This document shows, one piece after another, positions 1 through 8,490 of a stretch of 64,000 nt of DNA. The DNA is from Corynebacterium glyciniphilum AJ 3170. Lineage in GTDB: Bacteria > Actinomycetota > Actinomycetes > Mycobacteriales > Mycobacteriaceae. The stretch lies in assembly GCF_007673095.1 (NCBI RefSeq), contig NZ_VDYZ01000006.1:1-64000 (forward strand). Direction: 5' to 3'. The position numbers and the translations under genes were made by a program. Within the stretch, counting starts at the first letter, position 1; the number at the start of each line of letters is the position of its first letter. The notes beneath the pieces are model-generated. The model was not told the DNA's origin. It worked only from the letters and a program-made list of their open reading frames with translations, and did not search any database.

Positions 1-301
1 CCGGTGCGACAAAAAATACTTGGTTTGTTACGCTATTGAGTTCTCAAACAACACACGCACACACAACCAACACACCGACCACCCGGTCAGCACATCTCTT
101 GCATGGCAGGCCCTGAATCCTACGACGACCCAACCAGATTCGCAAATCCGATCCCGCGTCCCTCGCGCCCTCAGGAAGCAACGAAGCCTTACGTAGTCCG
201 TCAGCGCCGTTGTCCTCCCGCACTCTGTACGGTGTCGGTCGCTCTGACTCGCATTAATCTACACACCCCACACACACGACACAAAACACCAGGTCACAAC
301 G
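1..301 (-). other. Leader region of an rRNA operon (operon lies left of the window)
   Basis: No gene is visible here. On the minus strand, positions 52-31 read TGTTTGAGAACTCAATAGCG, the motif that actinobacterial rRNA operons carry in the 16S leader and in the spacers as part of antitermination and processing signals. It is followed by an A/T stretch at 11-30. A good minus-strand promoter lies about 210 bases upstream at 256-284, so this fits the leader of a 16S gene that begins just left of position 1. The 16S gene itself is not in view, so a 16S-23S spacer cannot be fully excluded, but a promoter followed by this motif favours the leader. Confidence 0.6.
256..284 (-). promoter_or_regulatory. 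Probable rRNA operon promoter
   Basis: On the minus strand there is a -35 TTGTGT (284-279), a 17-base spacer and a -10 TAGATT (261-256). It reads leftward into the rRNA leader motif at 31-52. It lies only about 20 bases beyond the 3' end of the ABC operon, which runs in the same direction. Confidence 0.5.
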
Positions 302-1537
302 TCACTGTCGCACGGTGAGCCCGAAGTAGCTCTCTACTCCACTCCGCCGACCAACCTCGACCGCACTCCGGGACCGATGGAACGCCGCCACTACACCAGC
401 CGTCCACACAATCACCGCAAGAGAACAGAGAGCCACGGTCCACCCGTGTAGCGCTGCACCGAAGCTGGAGGTGAGCCAGACCAGTAGCCCCGCATTGACG
501 GCCAGGACGACCGACGCGACCAACCGTTTGCCCGCGAATCTTTCCGTCACAGTGATGGAAAGGACACTCGTCGTCATCGCTGCCGTCATCAGCCCGTACG
601 AAAGGATGATCGAGACCACCGTCACCCAGTCACCACCTCCCGTAGGCTGCAGCATCGGCATCTCACGCCGCCACCCGATCGTGTCGAGACCACGTTCAAG
701 AAGCCAGGCCACCAGGTACACCGCCAGGTACGCGACCGGGATGATCCACATACTTTTCATCACCGCACGCTGCCAGGTTTTCGGGGCACCGCCGTACACC
801 GTCCACACCTCGGCCGCTCTCTCAGCGTGCACCACCCGGGAGAAGACCGTCGTCAAGACGAGAACGATCGTCAGGACGACGCCGATTGTTCCCGGGTCGA
901 TGTCGAAGAGCGCCCGTGCGAGCACCTGCCCGGGCACCATCACCAGGAAGAAGGCCACGATGGTACTGACGGTTCCGCACCGTGCCATATGCTGCATCAC
1001 CAGCAGATGACCACGAGGCCGCTGTGCCAGTCGGGCCCATTCGTCGTTACCGATCAGAGAGCTCGAACCTTCCACACCTCCCCGTCGGATCCTCCCGAGG
1101 CCCACCAGGATGCTGACGAGCGACATGATCACGACGATCGCACCAGCCAACCAGTACCGGGGGCCGACGTCGATGCCACGGAACAGCCACACACTCCACA
1201 TCACGCCGATGCACACCAGATAGAGGACCGTCCCTGCCATGATCGACGCAATGACATGTATCTGCTGGGCTCTCCGCCCCAGTCCCAAAGCGCGAAGGTG
1301 AGTACCGGGCATCGTGAATGCCGAGGTCGTCGGCGCACCGACGAGGCCGAACAGAACCGCCGTCAGGGTCAGTCGGGTTCCGCTCATGTCGTCGACGATC
1401 ACGATGTGCACGATCAGCAACAGCCCCACTGGAATCCACCGGCTGGCCGCCTCAGTCCTGAACTGAGCCAGGCAGACTGCGAGATGGGTGCGTGCCGAGA
1501 TCCCGCCGATGTGTGACGTTCCGGTTGCCTCATTCAT
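302..1537 (-). CDS. ABC-type membrane protein (third pair of the GntR-ABC operon)
   Basis: A 411-residue integral membrane protein with roughly ten hydrophobic segments and no enzymatic motif that I recognise. It is the last gene of a seven-gene leftward operon and is paired with the ATPase immediately upstream, so it is probably the transmembrane half of an exporter or a bacitracin/stress-type ABC system. An upstream ATG at 1654 would overlap the ATPase gene by over 100 bases. I chose the ATG at 1537, which overlaps the ATPase stop by only 8 bases (ATGAATGA). It shares its position and general layout with the membrane proteins at 2414-3505 and 4453-5613, suggesting tandem duplication followed by strong divergence. 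Substrate unknown. Confidence 0.75.
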   Translation of the reverse strand: MNEATGTSHIGGISARTHLAVCLAQFRTEAASRWIPVGLLLIVHIVIVDDMSGTRLTLTAVLFGLVGAPTTSAFTMPGTHLRALGLGRRAQQIHVIASIMAGTVLYLVCIGVMWSVWLFRGIDVGPRYWLAGAIVVIMSLVSILVGLGRIRRGGVEGSSSLIGNDEWARLAQRPRGHLLVMQHMARCGTVSTIVAFFLVMVPGQVLARALFDIDPGTIGVVLTIVLVLTTVFSRVVHAERAAEVWTVYGGAPKTWQRAVMKSMWIIPVAYLAVYLVAWLLERGLDTIGWRREMPMLQPTGGGDWVTVVSIILSYGLMTAAMTTSVLSITVTERFAGKRLVASVVLAVNAGLLVWLTSSFGAALHGWTVALCSLAVIVWTAGVVAAFHRSRSAVEVGRRSGVESYFGLTVRQ

Positions 1538-2414
1538 GGGGGCACCCCCGTACGAGCACCGTCTCGGGGAGATCGGCATTCTGGATCTGGACGTCCAGTC
1601 CGTCGGCGGCCCGAAAGAGCCCGGATGTGTCTGATCCAAGACCCAGAACGACACGACGGGAGCCTGCCACTGACTCGTCCCGCAGGACGGAACACGTCAC
1701 GCCAGCGAGAAGCTCTTCGACGGCACTCGTCGTCCCGGTGGCCACCACGGTGGATGACACCAGATCGTCGACATCGATGACCTCGGTTATGCGTCCGTCA
1801 TCGATGAAGATCACCGAATCGAGGAGTAACGACGCATCCTCCACCTGGTGGGTGGAGATGATGAACGTTCGCGCCCCCTCGGCGTCCCGGTCGATCTCGT
1901 CGAGGAGTTCACGGTAGAGGATATCCCGGTTCTGGACGTCCAGCCCCAGGTAGGGCTCGTCGAGCAACGTCATCTCTGTCCGCGCCGCCAGTCCCATGAC
2001 CACGCCCACCAGTGTCTTCTGGCCACGCGAGAGGGCGTCGAACCGTACCTCGAGGTCAAGTCGGAAGATGTGCTGCAGGCGGCGTGCATAGGCGCTGTCC
2101 CAGGTGCCCCACCGTGCTGCGGCAAGGGCGAGCAGGGTCCTGACTTTCATCTGACCGGGGTAGGGGACGTCCGCTCCGGCGAGGATGATGCGGTCGAGGA
2201 CGGGTTGGTTGTCCCGGACCGGCTCACCTCCCAACATGACTTCGCCTTCGACGGGAATCTGTCCGGCCAGGGCACGCAGCAGCGTTGTCTTCCCGGCACC
2301 GTTGGGGCCGACCAGCCCGTGCACCCGCCCCTGTGGGATATCGCAGGTCACGCCGTCAAGCGCGAGGGACGTGCCATAGCGTTTCTTTACGTCACGTAGC
2401 GAGAATGTGGCCAT
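1530..2414 (-). CDS. ABC transporter ATP-binding protein (third pair)
   Basis: A 294-residue nucleotide-binding subunit. It has a Walker A (GPNGAGKTT, about residues 36-44), a signature motif of the form LSRGQ rather than LSGGQ, a Walker B ending LLDEP, and a switch histidine in ISTHQ. The sequence after Walker B (YLGLDVQNR) is nearly identical in the other two ATPases of this operon, showing that the three arose by duplication. The start is the ATG at 2414, whose A is shared with the stop of the upstream gene (TGATG); longer in-frame starts would run far into that gene. It presumably energises the membrane protein at 302-1537. Confidence 0.88.
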   Translation of the reverse strand: MATFSLRDVKKRYGTSLALDGVTCDIPQGRVHGLVGPNGAGKTTLLRALAGQIPVEGEVMLGGEPVRDNQPVLDRIILAGADVPYPGQMKVRTLLALAAARWGTWDSAYARRLQHIFRLDLEVRFDALSRGQKTLVGVVMGLAARTEMTLLDEPYLGLDVQNRDILYRELLDEIDRDAEGARTFIISTHQVEDASLLLDSVIFIDDGRITEVIDVDDLVSSTVVATGTTSAVEELLAGVTCSVLRDESVAGSRRVVLGLGSDTSGLFRAADGLDVQIQNADLPETVLVRGCPHE

Positions 2415-3505
2415 CACAGTGCTCCTTGTCGTTGGTAGTAGGTACCGTCTCGTCCAATGAACGGTCCCGGTCGGTGTAGAACGTCCCCCTTCCTCGCTTT
2501 CCTGCAACTGCTCCGCAGCGTAACGACTGTAAGCACAAGGAGCCCTGAAATAACCAGCAACACCTGCCGGGGCGATTCAGCGAGTTCAGGCCGGGCCAAC
2601 CAGGAGAACCCAAACAACGGCATGAACAGCAGGCCAACAACGCCGCCGTTCCCCGCCATACTTCCCCGGACGATAAGTGCGGCCAACAAGAACAGCATGG
2701 CGGCGACAAGTACGGCGCGATTTCCCGGTGCTGAAGTCTCATGCCATCCGCTGTCCAGCCCGGTGAAAGTCGCTGTCAGGACCCATGTAACGGCGATCAC
2801 GGTGACAAGGAGTACCGCGCAGACATGCGCGTGAGTTAACCAGCGGGAAGCCGGAGCTCCGACCGTCGTCCATCCACGATACCCACTGGAGAGAACGTTC
2901 AATGCAATCGGAACCGCCATGGCAGTTACCGCGAAAGCCGGGCCTATCACGGTAATGTCTTCGAGGAACATGCTTGCAAACCAGGTCAGCAGAAGAATCA
3001 CCACCGACACTGAAAGCGCCAGCACTGACACCGGGAAGTAACCCAATCGCAATGGCAGTGGCCCCGGGACACGCGGCAACTGAAATGACGGGGTCGGTCT
3101 ACGAAATCCGCCTCTACCTACCATGTCATCGCCGCGCACTACAGGCCATACAGTGACAGATAGACGAAGCAGAACAGCAAGGTCGGCGATCAAGATGCCG
3201 ACCAGCCCCCACGGTCCGGCCCCGGTGGAAGTCCATAGTCCGAGGAAAAGGAGGACGACAACATGGACCGCAACAAATGTGTCGGTGATCCAGAGACGTA
3301 CCGGTATCCCGAAAGCGCGGTACCTGGAGATAGATGGCACAGCCATCCACAGAGCAATTCCGCTGAAAAAAGCAGTGAATCCCACTGCGGCTACTCCGCC
3401 ATCGAGCTGAAGTATCGGCATCTCCACCAGTAGCATCAGGATAATCAGGAGTTGATCCGCTTTCGGATACATCTGCAGACGAGTGCTGAACGCCACGCCA
3501 CTCAT
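2414..3505 (-). CDS. ABC-type membrane protein (second pair)
   Basis: A 363-residue polytopic membrane protein with about nine to ten hydrophobic stretches, lacking a signal peptide and known motifs. Its ATG overlaps the stop of the upstream ATPase by four bases (ATGA), the usual sign of translational coupling. It is the likely transmembrane partner of the ATPase at 3502-4413. It is weakly similar in arrangement to the other two membrane proteins of the operon. Its transport substrate cannot be read from the sequence. Confidence 0.75.
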   Translation of the reverse strand: MSGVAFSTRLQMYPKADQLLIILMLLVEMPILQLDGGVAAVGFTAFFSGIALWMAVPSISRYRAFGIPVRLWITDTFVAVHVVVLLFLGLWTSTGAGPWGLVGILIADLAVLLRLSVTVWPVVRGDDMVGRGGFRRPTPSFQLPRVPGPLPLRLGYFPVSVLALSVSVVILLLTWFASMFLEDITVIGPAFAVTAMAVPIALNVLSSGYRGWTTVGAPASRWLTHAHVCAVLLVTVIAVTWVLTATFTGLDSGWHETSAPGNRAVLVAAMLFLLAALIVRGSMAGNGGVVGLLFMPLFGFSWLARPELAESPRQVLLVISGLLVLTVVTLRSSCRKARKGDVLHRPGPFIGRDGTYYQRQGAL

Positions 3506-4413
3506 GATTCCGGCTCCCCGGTCAAGGCGATCACAGCGTCCTCCGTGCCGAGACGTTCTCGGGTGACCCCGTCCCAGTGTGGCAGCGTCCCACCGTTCAG
3601 GTCGACGTCCACAGACATGCTGCCGGCGACGTCCCGCATGGCGGTCAGACGTATGTCGGGCATGCCCCTCACCTCGTCCAGCACGTCGGTCATTCTCGAG
3701 GTGCTCCCGGTGAGGCGGACGACGCGGTCGCCGAGATCGGCGCCGTCGATGTCATGGGAGAGGTAGCCGCCGGCGCCGAGGATGAGCAGCCGGTCGACGA
3801 TGCGTCCGGCGTCCGCGAGCTGATGGGTCGACAGGACGATACAGCGGGGGTCATTCTCCTGGACCTCGGCGAGCACCTCGTAGAAGAGGCGTCGGTTCTG
3901 GACGTCCAACCCCGAGTACGGTTCGTCCAGCAGGGTCAACGGGGCGCGGGACGCCAGTCCGACAATGATGCTCACCAGTGACCGCTGCCCGGTCGACAAT
4001 GACGACATCCTGCCGAACCGTGTCACCCCGAACCGTCCTTGAAGGTCGCTGGCCAGACCGTCATCCCAGTACGGGTACCGCGCGGCTGCGACGGAGAACA
4101 CCGTGTCGACAGACCATTGGGGCGGGTAGAGGACATCGACGCCGGTGAAACACACCTGGTTCATGACCGCGGCATTGTCGAACGGTGGTCTGTCGGCAAC
4201 AGTGACCGTCCCGCCGGTCTCGCGGAGTTGCCCCGCGAGGATTCCCATCAGGGTGGTCTTCCCGACGCCGTTGCGTCCGACGAGCCCGACGATGCCTTCC
4301 CGCGGCAGGTCGACCGTGAGTCCCCGGAGGACGCGGCGACTGCCGAAGGACCGGTCGAGGTTGTCCACCCGGACAAGCGGGTCCGGGAGGGTGGTTCCGT
4401 GTGGTGTCTTCAT
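3502..4413 (-). CDS. ABC transporter ATP-binding protein (second pair)
   Basis: A 303-residue nucleotide-binding protein with Walker A GRNGVGKTT, signature LSTGQ, Walker B LTLLDEP and the switch region LSTHQ. The stretch SGLDVQNRRLFYE is shared with its paralogues in the operon. It is separated from the preceding membrane gene by 39 bases, the only real gap in the operon, and that gap holds a short direct repeat (GGTCAGCTTCC). The C-terminal 80 residues after the ABC core are typical of drug or peptide exporter ATPases of the CcmA/YtrB type. Confidence 0.88.
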   Translation of the reverse strand: MKTPHGTTLPDPLVRVDNLDRSFGSRRVLRGLTVDLPREGIVGLVGRNGVGKTTLMGILAGQLRETGGTVTVADRPPFDNAAVMNQVCFTGVDVLYPPQWSVDTVFSVAAARYPYWDDGLASDLQGRFGVTRFGRMSSLSTGQRSLVSIIVGLASRAPLTLLDEPYSGLDVQNRRLFYEVLAEVQENDPRCIVLSTHQLADAGRIVDRLLILGAGGYLSHDIDGADLGDRVVRLTGSTSRMTDVLDEVRGMPDIRLTAMRDVAGSMSVDVDLNGGTLPHWDGVTRERLGTEDAVIALTGEPES

Positions 4414-4452
4414 GGTGGTGTCTCCCTGTCAGGTTCTTGGTCAGCTTCCTGG

Positions 4453-5613
4453 TCAGCTTCCGAGTCGGTTGCGTCGCATCCTTGGCCCACCGATGATGCT
4501 TGTCATGGTCCAGTCCGGTTGTCCGAGGAGTGCTTTTCCCCTGGCGTAGGAGACGAGACACCAGGCAAGTAGGACATTCCCTGCCAGTGCAATGAGGTTC
4601 GGCCACAAGGCATCGGACGTCCCGAACCCGAAGCCACCGACGATCCCGAAGACGAACCCGAAACCGATCAGCCAGGCGATCGCAGTGCCCCAGTCTTCGT
4701 AGGACACGCTGACGGCGAAGGCCGCTGCTGCGACTGCGCTGGTCAGGACGACACCGACGTAGATGGCGAGACGGACGGGCTCGGTGGAGACGTGGGGATT
4801 CACTTCTGCCAGCTGATAGGAAAACGGCAGGGCCAGCACTAGCTGCGGTACGGAGATTGCGGCAAGGGTATGGAGCACCCAGGCCCGTCGTGACAGCCCG
4901 ACGGCCATCGCAGTCGTGCGACCGGCGGCGACGACCGGTGCTGTGATCAGTGAGGCGACCAGGAAGGAACTCGTGACGACGGCGGGAGCCTGGTTGTCAC
5001 CCTCGTAGGTCCTCCAGACGAGGATCACAAGTACCGTCACCAGCGCGGTCAGCCCCACCGGCTGGTACACAGTCCGCCAGGCGACGGGCCCACGCCGAGC
5101 GAGAAACACGCGGTAGTGCAGTGGCGTACCTGTGAAGCGCACCCCGGTGCCGACCGCCCGTCCAGACAGGACGTGGCGGTGGTGCCAGAACACCAGGGCC
5201 AACACGCCGGAGATGGCCAAGGCGGGCAGGACCGGCATCCACACCGGGACCTGTTCCGCGTCGTCCACCGGTCGGACCACGGCCCACACCGGCCAGGCGA
5301 GGTGGATGACCGCCACAAGGGCGACGAGCATGCCGTGGTCGACCATCCACTGCCGCATGGACAGCTCCACTACCCGGTACCGTGCCGGGTTCGGCAGCAG
5401 CATGAGGACCGACAACGCAGGGAAGAAGATCCCTCCGGTGACGGCCGGCCATGGCTGCCACCCGCGGTGGAACTGCACCAGCGTGGAGGATGTGAGGAAC
5501 GCCAGCACCACGATGAGCAGCAGGAAGACCAGTGTGGTGCTCGGCGGACGGTCGGCACGTAGACGCTCCCACGGTGAGCGCATCGTCGTGGAGGTCAGGG
5601 GCGGGTGGCTCAC
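4453..5613 (-). CDS. ABC-type membrane protein (first pair)
   Basis: A 386-residue membrane protein with about ten hydrophobic helices after a short basic N-terminus. The ATG overlaps the ATPase stop at 5610 by four bases. It is encoded directly after the ATPase it most likely works with. As with its two paralogues, there is no extracellular domain large enough to suggest a sensor of the BceB type, so the system is more like YtrCD-type permeases. Function inferred only from context. Confidence 0.75.
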   Translation of the reverse strand: MSHPPLTSTTMRSPWERLRADRPPSTTLVFLLLIVVLAFLTSSTLVQFHRGWQPWPAVTGGIFFPALSVLMLLPNPARYRVVELSMRQWMVDHGMLVALVAVIHLAWPVWAVVRPVDDAEQVPVWMPVLPALAISGVLALVFWHHRHVLSGRAVGTGVRFTGTPLHYRVFLARRGPVAWRTVYQPVGLTALVTVLVILVWRTYEGDNQAPAVVTSSFLVASLITAPVVAAGRTTAMAVGLSRRAWVLHTLAAISVPQLVLALPFSYQLAEVNPHVSTEPVRLAIYVGVVLTSAVAAAAFAVSVSYEDWGTAIAWLIGFGFVFGIVGGFGFGTSDALWPNLIALAGNVLLAWCLVSYARGKALLGQPDWTMTSIIGGPRMRRNRLGS

Positions 5614-6524
5614 GGCGTCTCCCCTCCCGTCAGCTGGACCACGGCCTCCTCCAAATCAACCGGCTCGGCGGCGAGGTCGGACAGCTGTCGAGGGAGAACG
5701 TCACCACCAGTGCGGTCGCTCCCCAGATCCACGACTGCCCGGCTCGCCCCGGCCATGTCGCGCCGTTCGAGCACAGTGACGCCCGGCGCGTCGGAGATCA
5801 GGGCGTCCACACGGGCCTGCGAGCCGGTGATCCGGTAGAAGCGGCCGGAAAGGTCATCGGCGTCGATGTCGTGCATCAGTTGTCCCCGCTCAAGCACCAG
5901 CACCCGGTCGACGATGCGTTCCAGGTCCGGCAGGTGGTGGGTCGAGATCACCACGAGGCGGGGATCGGCCTCCACCGAGTCCATCAACTCGCGGTAGAAC
6001 AGCCGCCGCGTCTGTGCGTCCAGCCCCACGTAGGGTTCGTCGAACAACGTGACCGGCGTGTGGGAGGCGAGGCCGACGATGATGCCGACCGCGGTGCGCT
6101 GGCCGCGGGAGAGTGCACCGTAGGTGGACGTCTCCACCAGACCGAAGGCGTCCCGTAGGCGGGCCGCCTCGTCCGAGTTCCAGTGCGGGTATCTCCGGGC
6201 GAAGAGGTCCAGGATCCCCTGGACCGTCCAGGACGGTGCGTAGTCGATGTCGACCCCGGTGAAGCTGGTGTTCTCCAGGACGACGGCATCGTCGAAGGCG
6301 TCACGTCCACCACTGGTGACCGTCCCGACGGACGGTTTGAGCTGGCCGGCAAGCAGCCCGAGCAGGGTGGTCTTCCCTGCACCGTTGCGTCCGACCAGGC
6401 CGACGACGCCGTGGTCGAGTTCCAGCGTGAGCGGCCCCACCACCGGTCGTGTTCGTCGGCGGCCTGCCCCTCCGGCGGTGACCCACGGGTAGGACATTTC
6501 TGCGTCGGTGAGGGTGATGGTCAT
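5610..6524 (-). CDS. ABC transporter ATP-binding protein (first pair)
   Basis: A 304-residue ATPase with Walker A GRNGAGKTT, signature LSRGQ, Walker B VTLFDEP and switch ISTHH. Compared with its paralogues it carries an N-terminal insertion rich in G and R (about residues 18-26). It overlaps the GntR gene by four bases. It is the closest ATPase to the regulator, so this pair may be the ancestral transporter of the cluster. Confidence 0.88.
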   Translation of the reverse strand: MTITLTDAEMSYPWVTAGGAGRRRTRPVVGPLTLELDHGVVGLVGRNGAGKTTLLGLLAGQLKPSVGTVTSGGRDAFDDAVVLENTSFTGVDIDYAPSWTVQGILDLFARRYPHWNSDEAARLRDAFGLVETSTYGALSRGQRTAVGIIVGLASHTPVTLFDEPYVGLDAQTRRLFYRELMDSVEADPRLVVISTHHLPDLERIVDRVLVLERGQLMHDIDADDLSGRFYRITGSQARVDALISDAPGVTVLERRDMAGASRAVVDLGSDRTGGDVLPRQLSDLAAEPVDLEEAVVQLTGGETP

Positions 6525-6895
6525 GAGTACAGTCCTCTGCTTTCTGCGACCTGGTCGATCAGCCGGTGGACGTCGTCCCGGGGCAGGTCGAGTTTGATCG
6601 CCTCGTCCACCAGGGGTGCAAGGAAGTCGGCGGCGAAGGCTTCCCGGCGACGTGCCGTGATCCGCGCCCGGGCCCCGTCCTCGACGAACATGCCCAGGCC
6701 GCGTCTCTTGGCCAGCACGCCACGCTCTGCGAGCAGTGTCAGTCCTTTTCGCGCGGTGGCGGGGTTGATGCCGTGGAAGGCGGCGAGCTCATTGGTCGAG
6801 GGGGCGCGGTCGCCCTCCCGAAGGGATCCGTCGACGACGGAGTCCTCGACGAGTTCGGCGATCTGCCGGAACAGCGGCGACGTCGTCTCGTCCAC
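6521..6895 (-). CDS. GntR-family regulator, YtrA type
   Basis: A 124-residue transcription factor: an N-terminal winged helix (about residues 8-75, with the recognition region APSTNELAAFHGINPATARKG) and a short helical tail instead of a large effector domain. That size and shape define the YtrA subfamily, whose members repress adjacent ABC transporter operons and release on cell-wall stress such as certain antibiotics (established for YtrA in Bacillus). It is the first gene of the seven-gene operon, and the palindrome at 6926-6951 lies 30 bases upstream of its start, so it most likely represses its own operon. The effector is unknown. Confidence 0.9.
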   Translation of the reverse strand: MDETTSPLFRQIAELVEDSVVDGSLREGDRAPSTNELAAFHGINPATARKGLTLLAERGVLAKRRGLGMFVEDGARARITARRREAFAADFLAPLVDEAIKLDLPRDDVHRLIDQVAESRGLYS

Positions 6896-6925
6896 GGCCC
6901 ACCTTCTTCCCGTGCCTAGGTTTAC

Positions 6926-6951
6926 TGGTTAGTTACTCCTGTAACCAACCA
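6926..6951. promoter_or_regulatory. Palindromic operator of the GntR-ABC operon
   Basis: TGGTTAGTTAC, four bases (TCCT), then GTAACCAACCA: two 11-base arms that match at 10 of 11 positions as an inverted repeat. It lies just upstream of the GntR gene, in the 197-base gap before the divergent NYN gene. Its size suits a GntR dimer. A TTGTCA hexamer at 6976-6971 on the minus strand could be the -35 of the operon. Confidence 0.7.
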
Positions 6952-7092
6952 TCGCACAGGACGGTTTTTCTGACAAGGGCACCACGACCCGCTGCCACCT
7001 GCCCACCGAATGACCAGCACACCTCTCCATGGGCCGCACACCTGATGCACACTAGGGGGAACAACCGACAAACTTTTAGTGAGGACTCTCCG

Positions 7093-8385
7093 ATGCTCGA
7101 ACGAACCCTGATCTACGTCGACACCTCTTACCTGCTCGCCAGCTTCTACAACGCCTGGGAGACCGGCGCCCGCGCACAACTCGAGATTGACCTGCCCGAG
7201 GTCGTCAATGTGCTGGAGAGCCGCGTCGTCGATCAACTGAGACAACCCGTCTACCGGCAGAACTGGTACGACGGTCTCCCCGATTCCGGCCCGCACCGGT
7301 ACCAACGTGCCCTGCGGTCCTGCAACGGAGTCCAGCTACGGTCCGGCCAGCTCATTGAATGGGGCGACCGTCGTACCCAGAAAGCGGTCGACACCCGTCT
7401 CGTCGCCGACATGGTCATCAGTGCCATGTCCCGCGAGGTCACCGACATCGTCCTGGTCTCCGGCGACGCCGACATGCTTCCCGGGGTGGAGGAGGCCGTC
7501 TCCCGCGGGGTCCGGGTGCATCTCTACGGCTTCGGGTGGGACTCGATGTCGGCAAACCTGCGCTATTCCTGCGACTCGACCACCATCCTCGATCCGCGGG
7601 AGGACTTCGCCGACTGCATGCGCCTGCAGATCCTCGAAGGACCCCTGAAGACCGGGGCAGCCGGGGCCCAGCACAAACCCATCGGGGACGCCGAGCCCGT
7701 CGAAGATCTCTCCGGGACGTGTGCCGTCCCGGACGTCCGTCGCAGGCCCGCCACTCCCGCCACGGAAGACGCCGGCAGCCAGGGCGACACCGAGACCGGT
7801 ACGGGCGCCGACGACGCGACCGACGCAGCACCGTCCCCTGCCTCCATGCCGGCCCGCGGCCCGTCGCTCTCCCAGTCCACCGACCACGCCCCGGCGGCAG
7901 TCTCCCACGAGAACCCCGTCTCACCTGCCGCAGACGGCGAGGACGACGAGGACGACGGGGACGACGGGGCTCCCGGAGACACCGGAGCCGCCACAGCCAC
8001 CGGCGGTTCCGACACCTCCACGTCCCCCGCCTCGCCGGCCGACCTCGCCACGTCCCGCCCCACCCCGGCGATGATGGCGCCCCGGCGGCGTCTCCGCAGC
8101 CGTTACGTCCCGCTGCCCACCGAGGTGTGGCAGTCCGGCGGCCAGCAGAACCCCTTCGACATCGGTGAGCAGTACGCCGTCTGGTGGTTCCAGCACGCCG
8201 CCACCACGGAACAGCAGGACGGCGCCCACGTGCTCTGCGGCGGTGGCCTGCCGCCCGAGGTGGACCGTCCGCTGCTCCAGTTCGCCTGCGAGACGCTCCA
8301 CGAGTACACGCTGACGGAGTACCAGCGCGTGAATCTGCGTGACGGCTTCCACTCCGGGATCCGCGGCATCCTGCTCAACCGCTAA
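7093..8385 (+). CDS. NYN-domain (PIN-like) putative ribonuclease with a C-terminal conserved domain
   Basis: A 430-residue protein in three parts. Residues 1-185 are a NYN domain of the LabA/DUF88 kind: the N-terminal acidic strand IYVDTSYLL and the later LVSGDADMLPGVEEA supply the acidic residues expected at a PIN-like nuclease centre. Residues about 190-325 form a low-complexity, Asp/Ala/Pro/Thr-rich linker that is surely disordered. Residues about 330-430 form a second compact domain starting RRRLRSRYVPLPTEVWQ, with a run of aromatic and helical residues and no motif that I can name. I chose the ATG at 7093, just after GAGGA and matching the NYN start; an in-frame ATG at 7045 adds a poor sequence. 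Substrate RNA unknown. Confidence 0.8.
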   Translation: MLERTLIYVDTSYLLASFYNAWETGARAQLEIDLPEVVNVLESRVVDQLRQPVYRQNWYDGLPDSGPHRYQRALRSCNGVQLRSGQLIEWGDRRTQKAVDTRLVADMVISAMSREVTDIVLVSGDADMLPGVEEAVSRGVRVHLYGFGWDSMSANLRYSCDSTTILDPREDFADCMRLQILEGPLKTGAAGAQHKPIGDAEPVEDLSGTCAVPDVRRRPATPATEDAGSQGDTETGTGADDATDAAPSPASMPARGPSLSQSTDHAPAAVSHENPVSPAADGEDDEDDGDDGAPGDTGAATATGGSDTSTSPASPADLATSRPTPAMMAPRRRLRSRYVPLPTEVWQSGGQQNPFDIGEQYAVWWFQHAATTEQQDGAHVLCGGGLPPEVDRPLLQFACETLHEYTLTEYQRVNLRDGFHSGIRGILLNR

Positions 8386-8405
8386 CTGCGCCCCCGCACC
8401 GGTGG

Positions 8406-8428
8406 GGGTGCCGGCAGGGTCGGCACCC
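8406..8428 (+). terminator. Hairpin after the NYN gene
   Basis: GGGTGCCG, a seven-base loop, then CGGCACCC: a perfect 8-bp stem 20 bases after the stop codon. No T-run follows, so it may be a weak or Rho-assisted terminator. Confidence 0.35.
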
Positions 8429-8490
8429 GGCCAGCCACCTCCCAGTCACCCTTCACCCGGTATTCACGCCGACTGTGAGAAAATGCCGAC

